NCBI RefSeq assembly: GCF_031458235.1
Contig: NZ_JAVDYB010000001.1
Span: 2,749,001 to 2,813,000 of the forward strand
DNA: 64,000 nucleotides
Source of the DNA: Catenuloplanes atrovinosus
GTDB lineage: Bacteria; Actinomycetota; Actinomycetes; Mycobacteriales; Micromonosporaceae
Direction of reading: 5' to 3'
Made by a program: the position numbers and the translations under genes. Below, piece after piece: positions 49,714-59,536 of this stretch (within the stretch, counting starts at the first letter, position 1; each line of letters starts with the position of its first letter). The notes under the pieces were generated by a model that saw nothing but the letters and a program-made list of their open reading frames with translations, had not been told where the DNA came from and made no database searches.

Positions 49714-52700
49714 ATGCTCCGCGTGCCGGGATTTCTGTGCCGGGTGCTCGGCGGCGACGGCGTGCCGTGCGGCACCGGGTTCCAGGTCGCCCCGCACCTG
49801 GTGGTGACGGCCTGGCACGTCCTGCGGGACGCCGGCGGCGACCGGGCCGGCGCGCGGCTGAGCGTGGACGCGCTGCACGGCGGTGTGCCGCCGGCCGCGG
49901 CGGAGGTGATCGCCGGCGACCCCGGCCGTGACCTGGCGGTGCTGCGGCGGGACGAGCCGTTGCCGGACACGGTGGCCGGGCTCGTGCACACCGGCGCGGT
50001 CGAGCCGCTCACCCCGGTGCTGGTCACCGGCGTCTCCACGATCGACGACCCCGGGCACGTCTACCGGCACCTGGACGCGACCGGCAGCTGGCAGGGCGGC
50101 ACCGTCCGGGACACGGACGTCCGGCTCGGCCGGTTCACCTCGGCGGGCGTGGTCCCCGGGATGAGCGGCGCACCGGTGTTGCGGCTCGCGGACCGTACCG
50201 TGGTGGGGGTCGTCTCCGCCCGGTACAACAGCGCCGACGGCTGGCTGCGGGACTCCGTGTGGGCGGCCCGGACCGAGGATCTCGCCGCGCTGCTGGACGG
50301 GCTCCCGGGGATCGGCGTCGGCCGTCGGCTGCTGGTGGCCGACCGGGTGAGCACGGTGCTGGCCGTCCGGGCGCCCGGCGCCGGCGCGCTGGTGGCCGGC
50401 GCCGCGACGGCCGAGGTCGGCGTGCACGAGGCGGCGCTGGAGGCCGCGACCGTGCTGACCGCGCTGGACGACTCCTGCCGCGGCGTGGGCCACCTCGGTG
50501 ACCTGGTCGAGTCGCTGGTCACCCGGGTGGAACGCGACGGTCGGCACGACCGGCACGCCGTCGGCGACCTCCGGGCCAGGCTCCGCCGGCACGGCCTCGA
50601 CCCGCGGGTGCTGTTCCCCGCCATGGCCCAGCACGAGGAGGCGCTGCGGCGCTGGGCGGCGGGCGGGCCGGCGGCGGGCCCGCTGGCCTCGCTGGCGGTC
50701 GTGCTCGCGCACGAGGTGACCACCGACGTGTTCGCCGGGCTGTCGGCCACCTGCCGCCGGTACCTGCGCGAGGCGCTGTTCCGCGTCGACTCGGCCGGCT
50801 GCGCCGCGTTCCTGGACGCGCTGGCCGCGGTCCTGCCGCCGCTGCGGTCCCCGTCGACCGAGGCGGTGCTGGTCCGGCCCGGGAACGAGCCGGTGCCGGT
50901 GGAGGCCGCCCGGCGTAGCGAACTGGCCTCCGTCGCCGCGCAGCTGTGCCGGCTGCCCGACCCCGACCCGTACGTCGCCGGCCGCGCCGAGCCGGTGTCC
51001 GTCGTCGCCGCGGCCGTGCGCCGCCGGATCGCCGGTCACGGGTCCGCGACGGCCTTCCTGTCCGGCCAGCCGGGCGTGGGTACGTCCACGGTCGCCGTCG
51101 AGGCGGCCCGGCTGCTCGCCCCGGACTTCGCCGGCGGCGTCGTCTACCTCGACCTGCACGGGCTGGTCGCGGGCGTGCGCCGGGAACTGTCCACCATGGT
51201 CCGGCTGATCTCCGAGGCGCTGCGGCTGGACCTGAGCGTGGAGACCATGGACGACACCCAGCGGGCCGCCGCGCTCCTGGCCCAGCTGCGCGACCGCGGC
51301 GTCCTGCTGGTCTTGGACAACGCGCGCGACGCCGGGCACGTGGCGCCGCTGGCCCGGGCACCGCGCGGCTGCGCCGTGATCGTCACCGCGCGCGACCGGG
51401 TGCAGAGCTTCGCGGACCCCGGCCTGGTGTTCCGGGCGGAGCCGCTCGCCCGGGAGGACTCGGTGCGGGTGCTGGCCGCCTGCGACGAGTCGCGCGCGGA
51501 CCGGGCGGACCTGCTGCACCGCATCGCGTTCCTCTGCGCCGACGTCCCGCTCGCGCTGCGCATGATCGGCGCGAGGATGGCCAGCCGGCCCGACCTCCCG
51601 CTGGAGTACGTGCTGCAGACGCTGGAGCAGGAGACCACGCGGCTCGACTACCTGGACGCCGGCGACCGCGCCGTGCGGGCCGCGATCCGGCTCAGCTACG
51701 ACAACCTGGACGTCGCCGCGCGGCGGGTGTTCCGCCTGGTCGCGGCCGCACCGGGCAGCGCCACCACCGGCGCGGAGCTGGGCCACTGCCTGGGCGAGAG
51801 CGCGCTGACGCAGGAGCTGCTGCTGAACCGCCTGGTGGACCGCAGCCTCGCGGAACAGGTCACCGTCCGGTCGCCGTCCGCGAGCCTGGTCGCCACGGTC
51901 AACCTGTTCGACCTGGTCCTGCTCTTCGCCCGGGAGCGGCTGGCCGAGGAGGAGCCCGAGGAACTGGTACGCGACTTCCGGCACCGGGCGCTCGGCTATC
52001 TGCGGGACCGCCTGGCCGAGATCGTCCGCCTGGACCGCCCGCCCGTGATGCCCGGCGAGCTCGACCCGTCCCGGTTCCACGCCGCGGCCCGGCTGGCCGA
52101 GGAGGGGGAGTGGTTCGACCTCGCCACCGAGCTGGCCGGGGACCTGTCGATGCTGCACGACTCCCGCGGCGAACTGGACGGCGTGGTGGCCGTCAACGAC
52201 CTGCGCGTGCGCCTTCACCTGCGCCGCGGCGTGCCCGGCGACGCGGTGGCGGCGTGCCTGGCCAACGCCACCGCGCTGCGCGCGCACGACGTGACGCGCG
52301 CGGCCGGGTGCGCCCGCCTGGCCGTCCGCATCGCCCAGGAGCACGGCCTGGTCGCCCGCGCGGGCGAGGCCGAGTTCACGCTGAGCGTGCTGCTGTGGGA
52401 GTCCGGCGACCTCACCGGTGCGCTGGCGGCCGGTGAGCGGTCCGCGTCGGTGCTCACCGCCGCCGGCCGGGAGGCGGCCGTGATCCCGGTCGCGATCAAC
52501 AACTGCCGGCTGGCGCGTGAGCTGCGGGACGCCACGCGCACGTCATCCTGGGCCCGCCGCGCCGACGGGCTGGCCGGCCGGGTGCGGGACCGGGGACTCC
52601 AGGCGTCGGCCGCGTTCGAGCTGAACCGCGCCCAGCACGACGCCGGGGAACTGGCGGCGGCGATCGCGTCCGCGCGCCGCGCCGAGGCGCTCTACCGCGC

Positions 52701-53271
52701 CGAGGAGAACTGGTTCAACGCGGCGGTGACGTGCGAGAACGGCGCGCTCTCCGCGGAGGACAGCGGCGACGTCGCGCTCGCGCGGCAGTGGCGCGCCACG
52801 GCGGTCGAGCACTGGCGGCGCTGCGGGAACCTGCCCCGCCTGCTGCGGGCGCTGGTCGACCTCAGCGCGCTGCACGTGCGGGTGACGGAGTACGAGCCGG
52901 CCGACGACGCGCTGGCCGGCGCGATCCGGGCGATCCGCGACGAGCCCGGCACCGCGCTGCCGCCGCTCCTCGAATCCGAGATCCTCGCCCGCCACGCCGC
53001 GGTGCGGCTGTTCACCGGCACCGGGGCGGACCGTCACGGTACGGACCTCGCCGCCCCCGCCGCCGCGGACGGCACCGGCGACGCCGAGCTGGAGCGCCTG
53101 CGCGCGGTGCTGAGCCGGTTCCACGCCGGCGCGCTGAGCATCGACGACGCCCGGCAGCAGGTGCTGACCGTGCTGCGGACGGAGACCCGCCACGGCCCGG
53201 AGATGGCCCGGCCCTGGCTGCACGACGACCTCGGCGCGGAGCTCGCGCCACGCGAGCTGAAGCCGGGATGA
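49714..53271 (+). CDS. Trypsin-like peptidase, NB-ARC-type ATPase and TPR repeat protein
   Basis: A 1185-residue multidomain protein. Residues 1-190 form a trypsin-like domain with His35 (TAWHVL), Asp73 (RDLAVL) and Ser151 (GMSGAP). A helical linker region follows (about 200-420). A STAND/NB-ARC module spans about 425-720: GQPGVGTST (451-459), Walker B LLVLDN (531-536) and VPLAL (611-615). The P-loop Lys is Thr457. The rest (about 740-1110) is a TPR-like helical repeat array. Such peptidase-STAND-repeat proteins resemble bacterial NLRs used in phage defence or self-recognition, where the sensor activates the protease. The cytoplasmic role here is inferred. No neighbouring defence gene is evident. 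Confidence 0.87.
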   Translation: MLRVPGFLCRVLGGDGVPCGTGFQVAPHLVVTAWHVLRDAGGDRAGARLSVDALHGGVPPAAAEVIAGDPGRDLAVLRRDEPLPDTVAGLVHTGAVEPLTPVLVTGVSTIDDPGHVYRHLDATGSWQGGTVRDTDVRLGRFTSAGVVPGMSGAPVLRLADRTVVGVVSARYNSADGWLRDSVWAARTEDLAALLDGLPGIGVGRRLLVADRVSTVLAVRAPGAGALVAGAATAEVGVHEAALEAATVLTALDDSCRGVGHLGDLVESLVTRVERDGRHDRHAVGDLRARLRRHGLDPRVLFPAMAQHEEALRRWAAGGPAAGPLASLAVVLAHEVTTDVFAGLSATCRRYLREALFRVDSAGCAAFLDALAAVLPPLRSPSTEAVLVRPGNEPVPVEAARRSELASVAAQLCRLPDPDPYVAGRAEPVSVVAAAVRRRIAGHGSATAFLSGQPGVGTSTVAVEAARLLAPDFAGGVVYLDLHGLVAGVRRELSTMVRLISEALRLDLSVETMDDTQRAAALLAQLRDRGVLLVLDNARDAGHVAPLARAPRGCAVIVTARDRVQSFADPGLVFRAEPLAREDSVRVLAACDESRADRADLLHRIAFLCADVPLALRMIGARMASRPDLPLEYVLQTLEQETTRLDYLDAGDRAVRAAIRLSYDNLDVAARRVFRLVAAAPGSATTGAELGHCLGESALTQELLLNRLVDRSLAEQVTVRSPSASLVATVNLFDLVLLFARERLAEEEPEELVRDFRHRALGYLRDRLAEIVRLDRPPVMPGELDPSRFHAAARLAEEGEWFDLATELAGDLSMLHDSRGELDGVVAVNDLRVRLHLRRGVPGDAVAACLANATALRAHDVTRAAGCARLAVRIAQEHGLVARAGEAEFTLSVLLWESGDLTGALAAGERSASVLTAAGREAAVIPVAINNCRLARELRDATRTSSWARRADGLAGRVRDRGLQASAAFELNRAQHDAGELAAAIASARRAEALYRAEENWFNAAVTCENGALSAEDSGDVALARQWRATAVEHWRRCGNLPRLLRALVDLSALHVRVTEYEPADDALAGAIRAIRDEPGTALPPLLESEILARHAAVRLFTGTGADRHGTDLAAPAAADGTGDAELERLRAVLSRFHAGALSIDDARQQVLTVLRTETRHGPEMARPWLHDDLGAELAPRELKPG

Positions 53272-53365
53272 AACCGGTCCGAAGCCGCCCGATGGTCCGA
53301 TGAGGACTGTGGCCGGGCGCGGCGGGCGCCGTGCCCGGGATGATCCCTATCGGACAGGAGACGGA

Positions 53366-53827
53366 ATGCGAACGATGATGCGACGCCTCGGCGCCGGTGC
53401 GGCCGCCGCTACGGTGGCGGCCGCGCTCGCCGTGGCGGGGACCGGCGCCCCGGCCTCGGCGACCGCGGCGGAGTGCTCCGGGGGTGCGAACGGTTTCATC
53501 GACATCCCAGACACGCTGCGCGGCTCCCAGGTCTACGCGGTCGATCTGGGCGGCGGCGCCACGTCGCGGCTGTACGTCGGCACCGTGTCCGGCGCGCAGC
53601 GCACCTGGGCGATGATCGACGGGACTACGTACCCGGGTGATCGGGTGTGGATGGACTGGACGCAGAACGGCGGCGCGACCTGGCTGCAGTGCGGCCCGTT
53701 CCAGATCACCGCGCCCGGCCAGACCAAGACGACCGCGGCCAAGCGGACCAGCTCCAGCACGAGCTGGCGGGTGCGCGCCTGCGGCGCCTTCAGTGGCGGC
53801 CCGGTGCGGTGCGGGGCCTGGTGGTGA
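53366..53827 (+). CDS. Small secreted protein
   Basis: A 153-residue exported protein. The ATG with GGAG 7 bases upstream is preferred over an earlier in-frame start because the signal peptide (MRTMMRRLGAG, ending APASA) begins there. The mature part has four cysteines (AECSGG, LQCGPF, RACGAF and VRCGAW) and a strand-rich middle. Family not recognised. A perfect terminator follows. Confidence 0.72.
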   Translation: MRTMMRRLGAGAAAATVAAALAVAGTGAPASATAAECSGGANGFIDIPDTLRGSQVYAVDLGGGATSRLYVGTVSGAQRTWAMIDGTTYPGDRVWMDWTQNGGATWLQCGPFQITAPGQTKTTAAKRTSSSTSWRVRACGAFSGGPVRCGAWW

Positions 53828-53846
53828 GGCCCTGACCCGCGGCGTC

Positions 53847-53877
53847 CCGCCGGTCGGGCGTCACGCCCGACCGGCGG
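53847..53877. terminator. Terminator after the small secreted protein gene
   Basis: A perfect 14-bp stem (53847-53860 with 53864-53877) with a 3-base loop, 20 bases after the stop. Confidence 0.85.
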
Positions 53878-53959
53878 TGGCCGTCGCGCGGCGGCGGGCG
53901 GCGGCCGTGATGGCCTCCTCGGGCGTGCGGAGCCGCCGGCCGAGCACGCGGCGCGCCGG

Positions 53960-54370
53960 TCAGGCCGGCGGTGCGAACGGCTCGTAGCAGTCGAACGTCT
54001 CGTGCGCGAGCACCCGCCCGTCGTCCACGGTGAGCAGCGCCGCGACGTGCGCGACCAGCTCCTGCCCGGCCCGGAACGGCCCCGCGTCCGCGCCGACCAC
54101 GCCGCGCCAGGTCGCGCGCACGGCCGCGCGCGGCCCGTCCGAGAGCACCTCGTGCACCTCGAAGACCTGCTCGCGCAGCAGCGCCTTGCCGGACCGGAAC
54201 CCGGCGACGGTGGCCTCCAGATCCCGCACGGCACCGGCCGGAACCAGCGCGTTCGGATGCTCGGTCACCCGCACCCCGGGCGAGAGCAGCGCCCGCAGCT
54301 CGTCCTCGGTCGAGGACAGGTCGGACACGACGGCGTAGTAGCGGCGCACGACGGACTCCACGGTTGCCAT
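53960..54370 (-). CDS. NTF2-like (SnoaL-type) protein
   Basis: A 136-residue protein of the cone-shaped NTF2 fold: VESVVRRYYAVVSDLSSTED, an early VRVTEHPNAL strand, FEVHEVLSDGPRAAVRATW and the final VLAHETFDCYEPF. The ATG at 54370 is taken as similarity starts there. Members are isomerases, cyclases or binding proteins. It diverges from the MarR-type gene across a perfect 18-bp palindrome and is probably repressed by it. Confidence 0.83.
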   Translation of the reverse strand: MATVESVVRRYYAVVSDLSSTEDELRALLSPGVRVTEHPNALVPAGAVRDLEATVAGFRSGKALLREQVFEVHEVLSDGPRAAVRATWRGVVGADAGPFRAGQELVAHVAALLTVDDGRVLAHETFDCYEPFAPPA

Positions 54371-54382
54371 GGCGCCGAGATT

Positions 54383-54400
54383 ACACAACCATGGTTGTGT
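54383..54400. promoter_or_regulatory. Perfect 18-bp palindrome, probable MarR operator
   Basis: ACACAACCATGGTTGTGT is its own reverse complement and lies 13 bases from the NTF2-like start and 29 bases from the MarR-type start, where it would control both genes. Confidence 0.75.
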
Positions 54401-54428
54401 GTTGGAAGACGCTGCTCCCGAACTCGAC

Positions 54429-54881
54429 ATGTCCTCCGCGTTCACGCTGCTCGGCGACGCCGTCACCCGCCGCGTGCTGCGCGCCCTGGACGGCACCGGG
54501 CTCCGCCCCGCGCACGGCTACCTGATCCAGCGCCTGCTCACCGGCCCGGCCACCGCCACCGAGATCGCCGACCACCTCGGCATCAGCCAGCAGGCCGTCT
54601 CCAAGGCCCTCAACGAACTGCTGACCCTGGGGTACGTCGCCCCCGCCACCACCGGCGACCGCCGCCGGCGCCCGATGGCCCTCACCCCGGCCGGCCACCA
54701 CGCCATCGACACCGCCCGCGCCGAACGCGCCCGCATCGACGCCCGGCTCCGCGCCGCCCTCGGCCCCGGCACCTTCGAGACCACCATGGCCGCGCTCCAC
54801 ACCGCGCTCGACGCCCTCGACCTCACCGACCGCATCCGCCACCGCGCCGCCCAGCCCCCGGACGACACCCTCGCCGGCTGA
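54429..54881 (+). CDS. MarR-type winged-helix regulator
   Basis: A 150-residue regulator with a winged helix (LIQRLLTGPATATEIADHLG, then SQQAVSKALNELLTLGYV, wing GDRRRRPMALTPAG) and flanking dimerisation helices. The ATG at 54429 is preferred; a GTG at 54399 would begin within the operator. It probably represses itself and the divergent NTF2-like gene. Confidence 0.85.
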   Translation: MSSAFTLLGDAVTRRVLRALDGTGLRPAHGYLIQRLLTGPATATEIADHLGISQQAVSKALNELLTLGYVAPATTGDRRRRPMALTPAGHHAIDTARAERARIDARLRAALGPGTFETTMAALHTALDALDLTDRIRHRAAQPPDDTLAG

Positions 54882-54901
54882 CGCCGCGGCGGGACGCGCG
54901 G

Positions 54902-57900
54902 TCAGGCGCAGGCGAGGCGGGCGGCCGCCCAGTCGGCGTGGTCGCTGCCGTTGCCGTTGCCCGCGTCGGTGACACGCAGGTCGAGCTGGCGGGCGCCGGT
55001 GATGTCGACGTCGAGGCGAACGGCGGCGGCGGCGCCGGTCACGACGCCGCTGCGGGCGCGGAGCGTGCCGTCGGCCCAGACCTCGAACTCGACGGAGCCG
55101 GAGGCCTCGTCGTCGACGCCGACGTCGGAGCGGAAGCGGGTGCAGGTGCCGCCGAGGTCGACCAGCACGCTGGAGTACGCGTGCGCGCCGAGGCCCTTCT
55201 CGTACCGTACGCCGCCGATGGTCATCGGGTTTCCGTCGGTGGCGCCCTGCTCGCCGTTGCTGCGGTCCCGCTCCACCGGGCCCCAGCCGTTGGCCTGCTC
55301 CACATAGGGACGGTCGCTCAGCCACGCGTAGCCGGCCGGCAGCGGCGCCTCGACGGCGGCGGCCGCGGTGACCGTGGTGCGGTAACCGGCTGCCGTGCCG
55401 GACGTGACCGAGGCGGTCAGGTCGTAGCGGCCCACGTCCGTGTCCGCCGGCGGCGTCACGGTGAACGTGGCCGTCTCCGGGCCGCCGGTGGCGACCGGGC
55501 CGAGGTCGGCGCGCGCGGGCTCGACGGTCCAGCCCGGCGGCACGGCGAGATCGACCGCGGCGCTGGTCAGGCCGCCGGCGCACCGCGGCGAGACCGTGAC
55601 GTCGACCCGTTCCGGCGTGCCGGCGGTGACCCGGCCGTCGGTGGTGGCGGTGACGTCCGGGGCGCACGGGGCCGCGACGTCGGAGTCCGGGACGCCACCG
55701 GCCCTGATCTCGTCCCGGGTGAGCGGGCGCAGCACCAGCTCGTGCGAGTACGGCTCGGCCGGCGACAGCTTGAACGGGTCGAGGACCGAGTTCGGCGTCT
55801 CGCCCATGCCGGTCTCGCCCGCCTCCGCGTGCAGCGTCACCCAGTCGCGGTTGCGCACCAGCGGAAGCTGGTGGTCGTACTCGGCGCGGTCCAGGTCGTC
55901 GTACGGGGTCACGCTCACGTCCCGGGCGCCGCCGACGAGCAGCCCGGCGCGGCCGTCGTGCAGGCTGGCCCAGCGCGTGTCGGTGTGGTTGCCGTAGGCC
56001 TGCGGGCGGGAGTAGCGCACGTACTCCCGCTCCACGGTGCTGCGGTAGACGCCGAGCCGCGCGCCGCTGCGCCGGTCGTTGTAGGACTCGTGCGGCCCGC
56101 GGCCGTAGTACGCGAAGCTCTGCATCTCGTCCGGCAGCCGCAGCGACACCCCGACCCTCGGCAGGTACGGCAGCTCGCCGACGCGGCCGCCGGTCGCGGC
56201 CACGTTCTGGGTGAGCGTGATCGTGCCGTTGCGGTCGACCCGGTACCGCATGGTCTGGTCGAACGAGATGCCGGTCCCGGCGACCGTGCTGCGCACCTCG
56301 ACCACCACCGCGTCCGCCTCGGTGCGCGTCCGCACGTCGTCGATCGTGGTGCGCAGCCGGTCGAGGCCCAGCTCGTGCCAGATCCGCCGGTCGTCGGTGC
56401 CCCAGTCGTACGTCTCGTTGCTGGTCGGCGGCCGGTACACGTCCAGCGTGGGCGGGCCGGCGATCAGCTCCCGCCCGTCCGCGCGCATCGAGGTGAGCGC
56501 GCCCGACTCGAACCGGTACGCGAAGCCGGGACCGGAGACGGTGAGCGTGTCGCCCCGGGTGGCCAGCGCGGGCGCGCCGCGCGCCGGTGCGGGCAGGATG
56601 CCCGGGACCGCGCGCCCGCCGACGGAGAACTGGTCGTAGCCGACCGTCCAGCCGCGCCGCGCCCACGGCAGGTCGCGCGTGGTGACGGCGGTCAGGTTCA
56701 GCAACCGCTCCCGGTCGCCCGGGTTCGGCGGTGGCGCGCCGAGGTCCAGCTCGACGGTCTCGCCGGGCTTCAGCCGCAGCGTCCGGCTGCCGGAGCGGAG
56801 CGTGCGGGCCTGCTCCGCCACGTTCCAGTCCAGCCGCAGCTCGTACGCGCCGGCCTGCTGCTCGTTGTGCACCCGCACCCGGCCGCGCGCCGCGTCGACG
56901 GCGGTGAACCGGATCGGCGCCTGCGCCCAGGCCATCTCCGCGGTCTCCGGCTGCACGTAGCGGTCGGAGCCGACCAGGCCGTCCGTGCCGGACAGGCTGA
57001 TGCCGAGACTCAGGAAATCACCCTTCGGCTGGTACGTGTCGAAGTTCAGCGCCAGCACCGCCCGCTCGGCCGGGTCGCCGGCCAGCTCCGCCGGGGTCAG
57101 CGCCCGCCCGTAGATCCGCGCGTCGTCGATCAGGCCGCGGCCGAGCCGTACGCTCCACAGGTCGTTGTCCTGCTGGGTCTCCGCGTTGCGGCCCAGGTTC
57201 ACCTCGAACAGGCCGGGATCGACCGCACCGGTACGCGGGACGGCGGCCACCTCGGCGCCGTCGATGTAGAGCCGCAGCGCCGCGCCGTCGTAGACGCCGC
57301 TGACCCGGTGCCAGGCGCCGTACCAGCCGGCCGGCACGTCCGCGGTGACGGTGGCCCAGCCGCCGGCGTCGACGCCGAACTCGAGCGTGTCCGCGTCGCG
57401 CAGCTGCAGCGCGTAGCCCTGCCCCTTGGTCAGGATCGGGAAGCTGCCGGACCACTCGCCCGGGTGCACCCACGCGTCCAGCGTCAGCGGGCCGGTCAGG
57501 TCGAGCCGGCGGTCGCGGAAGACGTCCACGAAGTCGTCCAGGCCGGACAGTGACACGGCCTGGCCGCGCCGGCCGGCGACCGGCTCGGGCTTGCCGACCA
57601 GGAACGTCTGGATCCGGTTCGCGGACGAGTCCGGCGTGAGGATCAGCGGCTGGCGCAGGTTCTGGTCGGCCCAGTCCCAGATGAAGCCGCCCTGCATCTG
57701 CGGGTTGCGGCGGGCGAGCGCCCAGAACTGGTCGAAGTTGCCCAGCCCGTTGCCCATCGCGTGCGCGTACTCGCCCATCACCACCGGCTTGGTGGACGCG
57801 TTGACCCGGTTCTCCAGCCGGGCCGGCGTGGGGTAGCGGGGGCCGTCCACGTCCGCGAACGGCGCGTCGCCGTCCGGATTGTTCGACTGGTGGTAGAGCA

Positions 57901-59491
57901 GCCGGGTCGGCTCGTTCGCGTCCGCCCACGCGGCCATCGCGTAGTGCGCGGCGCCGAGCCCGGCCTCGTTGCCGGTGTCCCAGAAGATCACGCTGGGGTG
58001 GTTCTTGTCCCGCGCCACCATCGCCTGGAACCGGTCGGCGAACGCGGCCTGCCACTCGGGCCGGTCGGCCAGGCAGTTCGACGGGCAGTTCTCGCGGGAG
58101 TGCGTCTCGATGTCGACCTCGTCGTCCACCCACAGGCCGTACCGGTCGGCCAGCCGGTACAGGTACGGGTCGGACGGATAGTGCGAGGTGCGTACCGCGT
58201 TCAGGTGCAGCCGCTTCATCAGGAACACGTCGTCGCGCTGGCGCCGCGGCGTGTTGTAGCGGCCGGTGTCCGGGTCCGTCTCCGCCCGGTTGGTGCCCTT
58301 GATCAGGATGCGTTCCCCGTTGACCAGGATCTGCCGGTCGCGCACCTCGATCTCGCGGAAGCCGACCGGCTGCGCCGTGGTGTGCAGCACCGTGCCGCCC
58401 GGGCCGAGCAGTTCCAGCACGAGCGCGTACAGGGTGGGCTCCTCGGCGCTCCACGTCGCCGGCGCGGTGACCGGCATGGTGAGCGTGACCCGGCCGGTGC
58501 CGGCCGGCTGCCGGGCCGTGGTCACCGCCCGGTTGCGCGGGTCGAGCAGGGTGGCGCGGACCGCGAACTCGCCCGGCGCGCCGGCCACGTCGACCCGGGC
58601 GGTCAGCGTGGCGTCGCGGTAGGCCGCGTCCAGGTCCGTGGTGAGGTACGCGTCCTGGAGCCGGGTCTGCGCGGTGCGGTACAGCCACACGTCGCGGAAG
58701 ATGCCGCTGTACCGCCACTGGTCGACGTCCTCGAGGTAGGAGCCGGAGCTCCAGCGGTGCACCTGCACGGCGATCTGGTTGCGCCCCGGCCGCAGCCGCT
58801 CGGTGACGTCGAACTCGGCCGGCGTGTAGCCGCCCTGGTCGTACCCGACGTAGCCGCCGTTGACCCAGACCAGGTACGCGCTGGTCACACCCTCGAAGCG
58901 GAGGAACACCCGGTCGCCGTCCCAGTCCGCCGGAAGGTCGATCGTCCGGACGTACGCCCCGGTGGGGTTGAGGTCCCGCGGCACCCGCGGCGGGTCGTCC
59001 GGGAACTCCTCCGGGATGTTGCGGAACATCGGGTGGTCGATGAAGTTGGACTGCCAGGTGTGCGGCACGGTCGCCACCGGCCACCCGGACGCGTCGAACC
59101 CGTCCGTGCGGAACGCGGCCGGCACGTCTTGCGGCCGCTCGTGGATCTTGAGCCGCCATTCACCGTTGAGCGGGAGGACGTGCGGGTTGCGGGCGGTCCG
59201 GTCGGTCAGGTCCGCGACCGCGGCGCGCGCGTCCGCGTACGGCCGCAGATCCGAGTGCGGCGGCTGCTGCCCCTCGCCGGTCAGCTCCGGGTTCTCCAGG
59301 TAGCGGTACAGCTCGTCCACGGTCTTCGGCCCGCCCGCCGGGTCCACGGCCACGGTCGCCGGCGTCGCGGTCCAGGCCTCGGGCGGCGAGTCCGGCCGGG
59401 CGGCCGAGGCGGCGGCCGGCTCCAGCACGACCGCGACCGCGAGCGCGAAGGCGACAGCGCGGCGACGCCGCGTCCCGAACGTACGAGGCAT
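54902..59491 (-). CDS. Secreted GH2 beta-galactosidase with inserted LamG and C-terminal NPCBM
   Basis: A 1529-residue exported enzyme with a Tat-like leader (RTFGTRRRRAVAFALAVAVV). Order: sugar-binding sandwich (about 95-290), Ig-like domain (to about 395), TIM barrel (about 400-620) with acid/base Glu509 in GNEAG and nucleophile Glu574 in GEYAHAMGN, a LamG-like domain (about 630-815) interrupting the loop after WDWADQ, the beta-galactosidase small domain (about 950-1250), a NEW3-type domain and an NPCBM domain (about 1395-1529). ATG follows AGGAG by 7 bases. It releases galactose outside the cell. Controlled by its own promoter with a palindrome at the start site. Confidence 0.92.
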   Translation of the reverse strand: MPRTFGTRRRRAVAFALAVAVVLEPAAASAARPDSPPEAWTATPATVAVDPAGGPKTVDELYRYLENPELTGEGQQPPHSDLRPYADARAAVADLTDRTARNPHVLPLNGEWRLKIHERPQDVPAAFRTDGFDASGWPVATVPHTWQSNFIDHPMFRNIPEEFPDDPPRVPRDLNPTGAYVRTIDLPADWDGDRVFLRFEGVTSAYLVWVNGGYVGYDQGGYTPAEFDVTERLRPGRNQIAVQVHRWSSGSYLEDVDQWRYSGIFRDVWLYRTAQTRLQDAYLTTDLDAAYRDATLTARVDVAGAPGEFAVRATLLDPRNRAVTTARQPAGTGRVTLTMPVTAPATWSAEEPTLYALVLELLGPGGTVLHTTAQPVGFREIEVRDRQILVNGERILIKGTNRAETDPDTGRYNTPRRQRDDVFLMKRLHLNAVRTSHYPSDPYLYRLADRYGLWVDDEVDIETHSRENCPSNCLADRPEWQAAFADRFQAMVARDKNHPSVIFWDTGNEAGLGAAHYAMAAWADANEPTRLLYHQSNNPDGDAPFADVDGPRYPTPARLENRVNASTKPVVMGEYAHAMGNGLGNFDQFWALARRNPQMQGGFIWDWADQNLRQPLILTPDSSANRIQTFLVGKPEPVAGRRGQAVSLSGLDDFVDVFRDRRLDLTGPLTLDAWVHPGEWSGSFPILTKGQGYALQLRDADTLEFGVDAGGWATVTADVPAGWYGAWHRVSGVYDGAALRLYIDGAEVAAVPRTGAVDPGLFEVNLGRNAETQQDNDLWSVRLGRGLIDDARIYGRALTPAELAGDPAERAVLALNFDTYQPKGDFLSLGISLSGTDGLVGSDRYVQPETAEMAWAQAPIRFTAVDAARGRVRVHNEQQAGAYELRLDWNVAEQARTLRSGSRTLRLKPGETVELDLGAPPPNPGDRERLLNLTAVTTRDLPWARRGWTVGYDQFSVGGRAVPGILPAPARGAPALATRGDTLTVSGPGFAYRFESGALTSMRADGRELIAGPPTLDVYRPPTSNETYDWGTDDRRIWHELGLDRLRTTIDDVRTRTEADAVVVEVRSTVAGTGISFDQTMRYRVDRNGTITLTQNVAATGGRVGELPYLPRVGVSLRLPDEMQSFAYYGRGPHESYNDRRSGARLGVYRSTVEREYVRYSRPQAYGNHTDTRWASLHDGRAGLLVGGARDVSVTPYDDLDRAEYDHQLPLVRNRDWVTLHAEAGETGMGETPNSVLDPFKLSPAEPYSHELVLRPLTRDEIRAGGVPDSDVAAPCAPDVTATTDGRVTAGTPERVDVTVSPRCAGGLTSAAVDLAVPPGWTVEPARADLGPVATGGPETATFTVTPPADTDVGRYDLTASVTSGTAAGYRTTVTAAAAVEAPLPAGYAWLSDRPYVEQANGWGPVERDRSNGEQGATDGNPMTIGGVRYEKGLGAHAYSSVLVDLGGTCTRFRSDVGVDDEASGSVEFEVWADGTLRARSGVVTGAAAAVRLDVDITGARQLDLRVTDAGNGNGSDHADWAAARLACA

Positions 59492-59521
59492 CGTCCCGCT
59501 CCTATGTGGTTGGCGGCGCGT

Positions 59522-59533
59522 TATCGAGCGATA
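59522..59533. promoter_or_regulatory. Palindrome at the GH2 transcription start
   Basis: TATCGAGCGATA has perfect 5-bp arms around AG and lies just after the presumed -10 element, a typical repressor position. Confidence 0.45.
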
Positions 59534-59536
59534 TGC

